Source: SZUA-146 sp963922815
GTDB taxonomy: Bacteria > Pseudomonadota > Gammaproteobacteria > Steroidobacterales > SZUA-146
Direction: 5' to 3'
Assembly: GCA_963922815.1 (NCBI GenBank)
Contig: CAWUKD010000191.1
Location: 1 to 6,306 of the forward strand
DNA length: 6,306 nucleotides
In this document: positions 1-5,500 of the stretch, in pieces
Layout: each line of letters opens with the position of its first letter
Numbering within the stretch: position 1 is the first letter of the stretch
Program-made: the position numbers and the translations under genes
The notes under the pieces: model-generated
Databases searched by the model: none
What the model saw: only the letters and a program-made list of their open reading frames with translations
Told to the model about the DNA's origin: nothing

Positions 1-634
1 GCTTGAGGAGACCAACAGAAAATTGAAAGGGCTAAGCAAGATTGATGAACTGAAAGGAATTCACAAACGCATGTAGTTTTAGACAATTGTCGATCGCGTC
101 TGGAAAGTAGGTATTAGGGATAACACGCCCGTCGCCATTGTCATGATGGATATTGATCACTTCAAGAGCTATAACGATCAGCTTGGACATCTCGCGGGTG
201 ATGATTGTCTTTGCCGGGTTGCCGAAGCGCTCACTGCAAGCGCTTTACGGCCAATGGATCTTGTTGCCCGATATGGCGGAGAAGAGTTTGTCGCCGTTCT
301 TGCTCTGGCGTCGCTCGATGAAGCTTTGGTAGTTGCAGACCGGATGCGCGATGCGATCTCCGTTCTGAAAGAGCCGCATCCGGGCTCGCGTTTTGACCGT
401 GTGACTATCAGCGCCGGCGTCGCATCCTGTGTGCCGGTACAAAGTCTTGTGTATGAAGACCTGTTGCGAATGGCGGATGAAGCGTTGTATCAGGCAAAGG
501 CGTTCGGGCGTAATTGCGTGGTTTATAAAGATGGCGAAACGTACAGGAAATATTCGCCAGGCCAGCAGTCAGTGAAGGGTGCGTCCGTTGTTCCACTGGT
601 CGACTATTCAGTCACACAATCAAAACAGGGCTAA
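1..634 (+). pseudogene. Diguanylate cyclase (GGDEF) gene, 3' part, broken by two in-frame TAG codons
   Basis: A GGDEF domain makes c-di-GMP from two GTP. The reading frame enters from the left edge at base 2 with a signalling-helix-like LEETNRKLKGLSKIDEL, then runs into TAG at 74-76 and TAG at 80-82. The same frame continues without an indel: MMDIDHFKSYND starts at 143, GGEEF is at 275-289, and TISAGVA and ADEALYQAK follow, ending at TAA 632-634. The spacing from the domain-start Phe (77-79) to Trp (eight residues on) is normal, so these are substitutions, not frameshifts. The conserved DxLTGIxNRxxFD block reads DELKGIHKRM-stop-F-stop, with Lys at the usual Thr and Asn positions as well. The RxxD product-inhibition site (RPMD) lies five residues before GGEEF and is intact. 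A 163-residue product could start at ATG 143, but it would lack the first helix of the domain and I see no good ribosome site for it. I infer a recent pseudogene; a local sequence error is the alternative. Confidence 0.8.
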
Positions 635-700
635 TGCCATTGCTTGCAGGGCAGGCCGCGGTCTATCGTTAGCTGCAGCAATTCAGGGCGTTGTTCACGC

Positions 701-1579
701 CTACCTGTTTAAGGCCAGAAACCACGATGCGGCGACGATCGCAAGAGCGCCGAACCCGGTCAGCCATTGACTCAGGCCACGTCTGTTAATCAGCTGTGGC
801 CAGGCGGCCAGTGCAAGAGCGATCACGAAACCGCAGACAAATCCGGTGACATGAGCGCCAACATCGGTGCGCTCGCCGCCAGTTCCGGTAAAGGCCAGCA
901 GCGCAATCCCGCCAACAACAGGACCAATCCGGTAGGCCCACCGATCCTGGGGGTAGAATTTTCGCTTCCATGAAAAGGCGGCAACAAGGCCAAGCGCACC
1001 GAAGATTGCCGTCGAAGCTCCTACCGAGGTGTGTGATGATGATTGCAGATAGCTGTTTAGTAAATTGCCGAATGCACCTGACAGCAGAATGCCAAACCAG
1101 GCTACGCCCGGGCCAAAAAACTGACTGGCGAAAAAACCGAACGCTACGCCAAAAAACAAGTTGCCGGAAAGGTGGGCCAGGTCGGCATGCAGGGTAAGCG
1201 CCGTGACGGTGCGCCACCATTCCCCGCCACGAACCAGCGACGCATCAACTTTGCCGCTCGTGAACCAGTTAAATCCGCCAAGAGAATCACCTGCGGCCCA
1301 GCCTGCAAGAAGCATCAGTAGCACATAGCCCAGTAGCCCGGGCCACGCGACCTGGTAATCAAATTTCATCGGGCGGTGGTGAGGTTTCCAACCCGTGTTT
1401 TCGCGCTGGTAGGAACTCAATTCAGATCGGGCGTCAGCCAGATCCGCTTCCGTCACCACCAGTTGGTAGCGCCCTTCATTGACAACGGTTTCCGATCTGA
1501 TCCCCTGAGATTGCAATACAAGGGCGCGTTCCCGGCACGGGCCAGGGTGAGGGGCGTCAAACACAACATGAAAGGCCAT
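701..1579 (-). CDS. Rhomboid family intramembrane serine protease with soluble N-terminal domain
   Basis: Rhomboids cut transmembrane helices of substrates inside the inner membrane with a Ser-His dyad. In the 292-residue form, residues 1 to about 60 are a soluble alpha/beta-like domain (ERALVLQSQGI, YQLVVTEADLADA). About seven hydrophobic helices follow, starting near residue 78. The first is followed by the L1-loop hallmark GEWWRTVTALTLH. Helix 2 carries HADLAHLSGN (His131, His136, Asn140, oxyanion side). The nucleophile is Ser189 in GAST, and the partner base is His243 in DVGAHVTGF. All key residues are present, so the enzyme should be active. I chose ATG at 1577-1579 because AGGA stands 9 bases upstream; ATG 1583-1585 is only 3 bases from it. 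The frame stays open to a GTG at 1858, with another ATG at 1730-1732, but neither has a visible ribosome site. It is convergent with the broken GGDEF gene and divergent from the lipoprotein gene. The substrate is unknown. It is not a rhombosortase by architecture. Confidence 0.93.
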   Translation of the reverse strand: MAFHVVFDAPHPGPCRERALVLQSQGIRSETVVNEGRYQLVVTEADLADARSELSSYQRENTGWKPHHRPMKFDYQVAWPGLLGYVLLMLLAGWAAGDSLGGFNWFTSGKVDASLVRGGEWWRTVTALTLHADLAHLSGNLFFGVAFGFFASQFFGPGVAWFGILLSGAFGNLLNSYLQSSSHTSVGASTAIFGALGLVAAFSWKRKFYPQDRWAYRIGPVVGGIALLAFTGTGGERTDVGAHVTGFVCGFVIALALAAWPQLINRRGLSQWLTGFGALAIVAASWFLALNR

Positions 1580-1858
1580 CTGCATTTGTCCTATTTTGGG
1601 TCGGATGTTCTCGATTGCAAGTGTCGGGGCGGTCACGACTTCAGCAGGGGCGCCTGGATGCGCAAACTGGCCCGATTGTTGGTTTGCCTGTAAGGGGCCG
1701 GACTGACTCTTGTCATCGCCGCCATCCGTCATAGCTATGTAAGCGAGCCGGGTGTCCGGAGCGGGATTAATGTGCGGTTCCTGCGTCACAGTTGAGTTAC
1801 ATTCGCTCACTGATTCTGACGTTCGAATCCTCGTCAATCCGCTGGGCCGGTACGACAC
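1580..1858 (-). other. In-frame open stretch upstream of rhomboid; possible longer N-terminus
   Basis: The rhomboid frame is open for 93 further codons to a GTG at 1856-1858, with an internal ATG at 1730-1732 (start MTDGGDDKSQSG). The encoded residues are polar and low in pattern (many Gln, Ser, Pro, Gly) and contain no membrane segment or known motif. They do not resemble the ordered domain that begins after Met at 1579. Either this is a disordered extension, or it is the leader and promoter region of the rhomboid gene. I favour non-coding for most of it. The bases between 1859 and the lipoprotein start hold only the candidate promoter listed separately. Confidence 0.35.
1589..1592 (-). promoter_or_regulatory. 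Ribosome binding site deciding the rhomboid start
   Basis: On the minus strand AGGA (complement of 1589-1592) lies 9 bases before ATG 1579 and 3 bases before ATG 1585. No comparable site precedes ATG 1732 or GTG 1858, which favours the short form of the rhomboid. Confidence 0.5.
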
Positions 1859-1956
1859 CGACCGTGATCAGTCGGGAATTGACGCCCCGGATTGGTGCAT
1901 ACCCGGAGGCGCGCACTGTAAATCACGCCATCAATCCAGCCATAGCTCAATCTGAT

Positions 1957-1987
1957 TTGACTAAACGCTCCGAAAGCAGGAAATAAT
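1957..1987 (+). promoter_or_regulatory. Candidate sigma70 promoter for the lipoprotein gene
   Basis: TTGACT (1957-1962, five of six to consensus) is followed after 19 bases by AATAAT (1982-1987, five of six). The spacing is longer than the usual 17, which lowers confidence. A transcript would start near 1995 and give a leader of roughly 65 bases to the lipoprotein GTG. Confidence 0.3.
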
Positions 1988-2047
1988 TTCCGGGAATGGG
2001 AACTTTCAGTGAACAGGTGGTTCAAAACACAGTTAATCAATAATAAC

Positions 2048-2053
2048 AGGGAG
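2048..2053 (+). promoter_or_regulatory. Ribosome binding site of the lipoprotein gene
   Basis: AGGGAG at 2048-2053 stands 7 bases before the GTG at 2061. This strong site supports the GTG start, which would otherwise be easy to miss. Confidence 0.7.
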
Positions 2054-2060
2054 ACTCAGG

Positions 2061-2267
2061 GTGCCTAAACCGATAGCAGTAGTGGTGCTTGCACTAATCT
2101 TGTCAGCTTGCGCGAGCTCGTCTGATCCATATCCGAATGAAGACGGCGCAGCATCACCGACGGCAGAGTCAAAAGCGACAAAGCCCAGAAAGAAATGTCA
2201 GACGGTTGAAACGACCGGTTCCCGACTGGGTAAACGCGTATGCACGGACGCCGACAAGAGTAACTAG
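2061..2267 (+). CDS. Small lipoprotein with Cys-containing TGSRLGKRVC tail
   Basis: This 68-residue protein has a short basic start (MPKP), a hydrophobic stretch IAVVVLALIL and the lipobox LSAC with the lipidated Cys at residue 17. Residue +2 is Ala rather than Asp, so by the usual sorting rule it should go to the outer membrane. The mature part begins with a flexible Ser, Asp, Pro and Glu rich region (residues 18-40) and ends in a basic segment KKCQTVETTGSRLGKRVC. Cys46 and Cys61 there are spaced to form a possible disulfide. Short proteobacterial envelope proteins with a C...TGSR...RVC tail recur as uncharacterised proteins (from memory of the family, not searched). Its function is unknown. 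The start is GTG, set by a good ribosome site. It is divergent from the rhomboid gene, convergent with the giant adhesin, and followed by its own terminator-like hairpin, so it is probably a single-gene unit. Confidence 0.8.
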   Translation: MPKPIAVVVLALILSACASSSDPYPNEDGAASPTAESKATKPRKKCQTVETTGSRLGKRVCTDADKSN

Positions 2268-2293
2268 GCAGTAGCGTTTCGACGCGTCACCGT

Positions 2294-2323
2294 ACTCGCC
2301 TGTGATCCTGATCGCAGGCGGGT
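2294..2323 (+). terminator. Intrinsic terminator-like hairpin after the lipoprotein gene
   Basis: The arms 2294-2307 and 2310-2323 pair over 14 positions, with two G-T wobbles and an otherwise complete match (core CGCCTG with CAGGCG). The tip must open to form a loop. A short T run follows (2323-2325), so the tail is weak. It starts 26 bases after the lipoprotein stop. On the other strand no T run follows, so it serves the plus strand. Confidence 0.6.
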
Positions 2324-2341
2324 TTCGGGCCTGACTCCGGT

Positions 2342-2599
2342 TTACATTCGTAAGTATTTTCGCAGGGCGTCGTGACAGTCGCCGTGTGCATCGCTGCGCG
2401 CGAGCTTTTGAAGTTTGAACGGATTTGCAGGCGGTTGCCAACGCCAATGGACGCTGGAACGATGCAGGTGTTCGCTGAATGCCGTATCGCAGACGGCGTG
2501 CCCTGTGAACGTAACCTCGTGTACGGCCAGGGCTTCCCGTGTTGATCGATCGTCGATACGAACAGGGAAGCCTTGCCGATAGACCAGAACCGAATGTGA
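2342..2599 (-). other. Open frame continuing past the adhesin stop; no gene assigned
   Basis: After the adhesin TAA (2600-2602) the same frame stays open for 85 codons to a TAA at 2342-2344. It has no ATG, GTG or TTG near its beginning. The predicted residues (for example TFTGHAVCDTAF, HWRWQPPANPFKLQK, HGDCHDALRKYLRM) are rich in His, Trp, Cys and Lys, quite unlike the adhesin. The plus strand also has an open frame here (about 2354-2545), so coding sense is undecided. It could be a remnant of an older gene, an intergenic repeat, or chance. I see no other gene in the 332 bases between the lipoprotein and the adhesin. Confidence 0.3.
2531..2572 (-). terminator. Inverted repeat just past the adhesin stop
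   Basis: GGCTTCCC (2531-2538) pairs perfectly with GGGAAGCC (2565-2572). After one bulged G, TGTT (2540-2543) pairs with AACA (2561-2564). The 17-base loop contains GATC/CGAT self-complementary parts. It starts 27 bases beyond the adhesin stop, where a terminator is expected, but no T run follows on the minus strand. It may be a factor-dependent or transcript-stabilising hairpin. Confidence 0.35.
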
Positions 2600-5500
2600 T
2601 TAGTTGACGACGTCCAGCGTCACGTCGGTCGCATTGTAATTGACGTCGAACGACAGTCCGCCTCCGAGTGCGGTGCCGTTCTCGGTCGCGAACGCTCCAT
2701 TAACCGATGCGAACGTCAAAATGTCGAAAGTTTCTCCCAGGGAGGGCGCAAACGCGTTGACCAGTGAAAGATTGAGTGTTCCATCCAGATTGGCCGTTCT
2801 GCTCGGCGCCGTAAACCGCCCAAATTCAGTACTTGCTGTGCCGCCAATGTCCACGTTGAAGGAGGCGGAGGCGGCCAGCGTATAGTCTGTCGTAAAGTTC
2901 ACGATGCTACCTGCTCCGGCTTCAACGGAGCCTTCAATATTTAGCGGGGCACCGCCGATTGCCGTAGTGCTGTCTGCAAGGGTGTTGATGACATCGCCCT
3001 GCAGCGTAACCGGACCATTGTTGAAGCGGTGGTAAATGCGACCGTTTGCTGTGTCTGTCCGAACAGTTACGCCTGGAGCGATCACCAGTCCGTCGGTGCT
3101 GTTAAAGACTTCGATCGAATTGCGGTTGTCAATCGTGGTGGTGCCACCAAAGACGACTTCGCCGTTGCCAGCGAGCGTTGAGCTCGCACCGGTGACCCCA
3201 ACAAACCTCAGGTAGGTAAAGCTGTTCGTGCTGGCGAGCGTGATTGTTGCTCCGCCGCTGAGCGTCAAATCATCATTGACGGATAGCGAGCCGCCGTTTT
3301 CAATTGTAAGATCGGTGGCGAGCACCACGTTATCCAGCGTAAACGCACCGGATTCCGGTATGACCAAAGGTGTGGTGACAATTGAGCCGCCGACAATAGC
3401 TCCGCCGTTCGCGAGCAAAACCGTGGTTCCCGGAAGATCGCTTGCTGTATCCAGCGTCATGCCGGTGTTGTCCAGAGTGCCGTCTACTATTACGGTTCCG
3501 GTTCCAGTTACGGTGCCCACGTCGGCAATGGTGTAGCCGCCGCCGAGCTGCAACGTACCGTTGCTTAGAGATATTGAGCCGTTGTTGTCCCAGTCGGCCG
3601 TTTGCGTGTTGCCAATATCAAGCGTCGCATCCGTAACCGACATGGTGCCGTCACTCGTCCAGTCTCCGCGCAGTTCGATTTCGGCACCGGTATCAACGGT
3701 GAGATTGGCGGTTGCGCCTATGCTGCCACCGGACCCACGGAAAAACGCGTCAAGCCTGGAGGCATTTGTAGCTGTGAGATCGCCGTCTACGTTCAGATCT
3801 GTAGCATCTACTAACAGCGTTCTGCCTGCGAGGCTGGCAGTCACCGAGCCCTGAACATCAATCGGCCCGTTACTGAACCTGTGGTATACCCGTCCGGATG
3901 CGGTTCCCGTACTGATTGTAACGTCTGGTCCGATCACCAGGCCGTCAAGGCTGTTGAAGACCTCGACAGAATTGCGGTTATCAATAGTCGTTGTGCCATT
4001 AAAAACGATGGCGCCATCCCCTCCCAGCGTAGAGGTAGGGCCAGCAGTGCCGAGGAATCGCAGATAGGTAAAGCTGTTGGTGCTTGCCATGCTCACCGTC
4101 GCGCCACCGCCCAACGTGAGATCATCCGTAACATTCAGTATCGCGCCGTTCTCGATAGTGAAATCGGTCGCTAACGTGACGTTATCCAGCGTGAAGCTCT
4201 CGTTTGCGGGAAGGGTCAGGGGCGTGTTGATGATCGTTCCCCCCAGGACTGTGCCGCCAGTATCGAGCAATACGGAAGTTCCGGGCAGATCTGTGCCGAC
4301 ATCCAGCGACACGCCGGAATTGTCGATCGTGCCGTTAACGAAAGTGGTGCCAGTGCCGGTGATTGAACCAATATCAGCGACAGAGAAGCTTCCTCCTAGC
4401 TCAAGCACGGCATTGGTCAGAACTACGCTGCCGTTGTTGTCCCATTCGTCCGTGATTGTATTCCCGATATCCAGTGTCGCGTCGGTCACTGAAATGGTGC
4501 CGTCGTTGGTCCAGTCGCCGCGGAGCTGAAGTTCTCCACCGGTGTCGGCGGTTAGCGAGGCAGTGGACGTGATAACACCGCCCGAACTACGAAACAGCGC
4601 ATCGATAGTGGCGTCGTTTGATGCCTGCAGGCTGTTTGAAATGGACAAGGGTGATGCATCCAGACTCATGGTTCTGTTAGCAAGATCCATTGTTGCCGTA
4701 CCGTTAAACGCTATCGCCCCGTTGCCAAAGCGATGGTAGAGTCTGCCCGAGCTGGTGTCGGCGCGTACCGTTATGTCCGGGCCAACCGTCAGGCTGGAAG
4801 TACTATTGAAGACTTCCACGGTATTGCGATTGTCGATGAGCGTCGTACCGCCGAACACAACTTCGCCATTGCCATCAATTGTGGCGTTGGTTCCGGCGGC
4901 GTTTGCAAAGCGCAGATAGGTAAAACTGTTGCTACTGGCGAGTGTGATGGCCGCACCTCCTGCCAGCGTCAGGTCATTCACGACCTGAAAAACCCCGCCA
5001 TTTTCAACGGTGACATCCGTCCCAAGGTTTACGCCGTCGAAGGTAAACGTATTTGATGACGGAATAGTCAAAGCGGTAGTCAGAACAGAGCCGCCAATGA
5101 TGGTGCCTCCGTTTCCAAGGACGACGCTGGTGCCGGGTAAATCACTGCCCACGTCCAGTGACATGCCGGTGTTGTCGAGAGTGCCGTCAATAATAACCGT
5201 TCCGGTTCCTGTAACACTGCCGATATCGGCTCTGGTGTAGTAGCCTCCCAGTTCCAGTGTTCCATTGTCCAGCGTTATCGTGCCGTTGTTATCCCATTCA
5301 GCCGTCTGCGTATTGCCGATATCCAGTGTGGCGTCCGTTACGGAAATAACACCGTCATTCACCCAGTCGCCTCGAAGCAGAAGATCGGCACCCGATTCCA
5401 CAGAGAGCAGGCCTGAAGAAGAAATTAATCCGCCGGTGCCACTGAAAGTCACATCGAGCAGAGCCGAATTGGACACCTGCAGTGTACCGCTGATGGTTAG

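Noticed and set aside
74..82. Recoding or readthrough of TAG, which would make the GGDEF gene functional.
   Set aside because: The lipoprotein and rhomboid genes in the same window end with TAG at natural positions, and the adjacent conserved Thr and Asn positions are also changed, which fits damage better.
701..1579. Rhombosortase processing the neighbouring giant protein.
   Set aside because: The enzyme has an extra soluble domain and seven helices, unlike the short rhombosortases, and the adhesin has no GlyGly-CTERM tail.
1889..1937. Inverted repeat GGATTGGTG / CATCAATCC in the divergent intergenic region as an operator.
   Set aside because: The arms are short, include a mismatch and lie more than 30 bases apart, which is compatible with chance.
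2169..2447. A 92-codon minus-strand open frame across the lipoprotein end and the terminator.
   Set aside because: It overlaps the well-supported lipoprotein and a hairpin terminator, and its residues show no domain or lipid/membrane signal.
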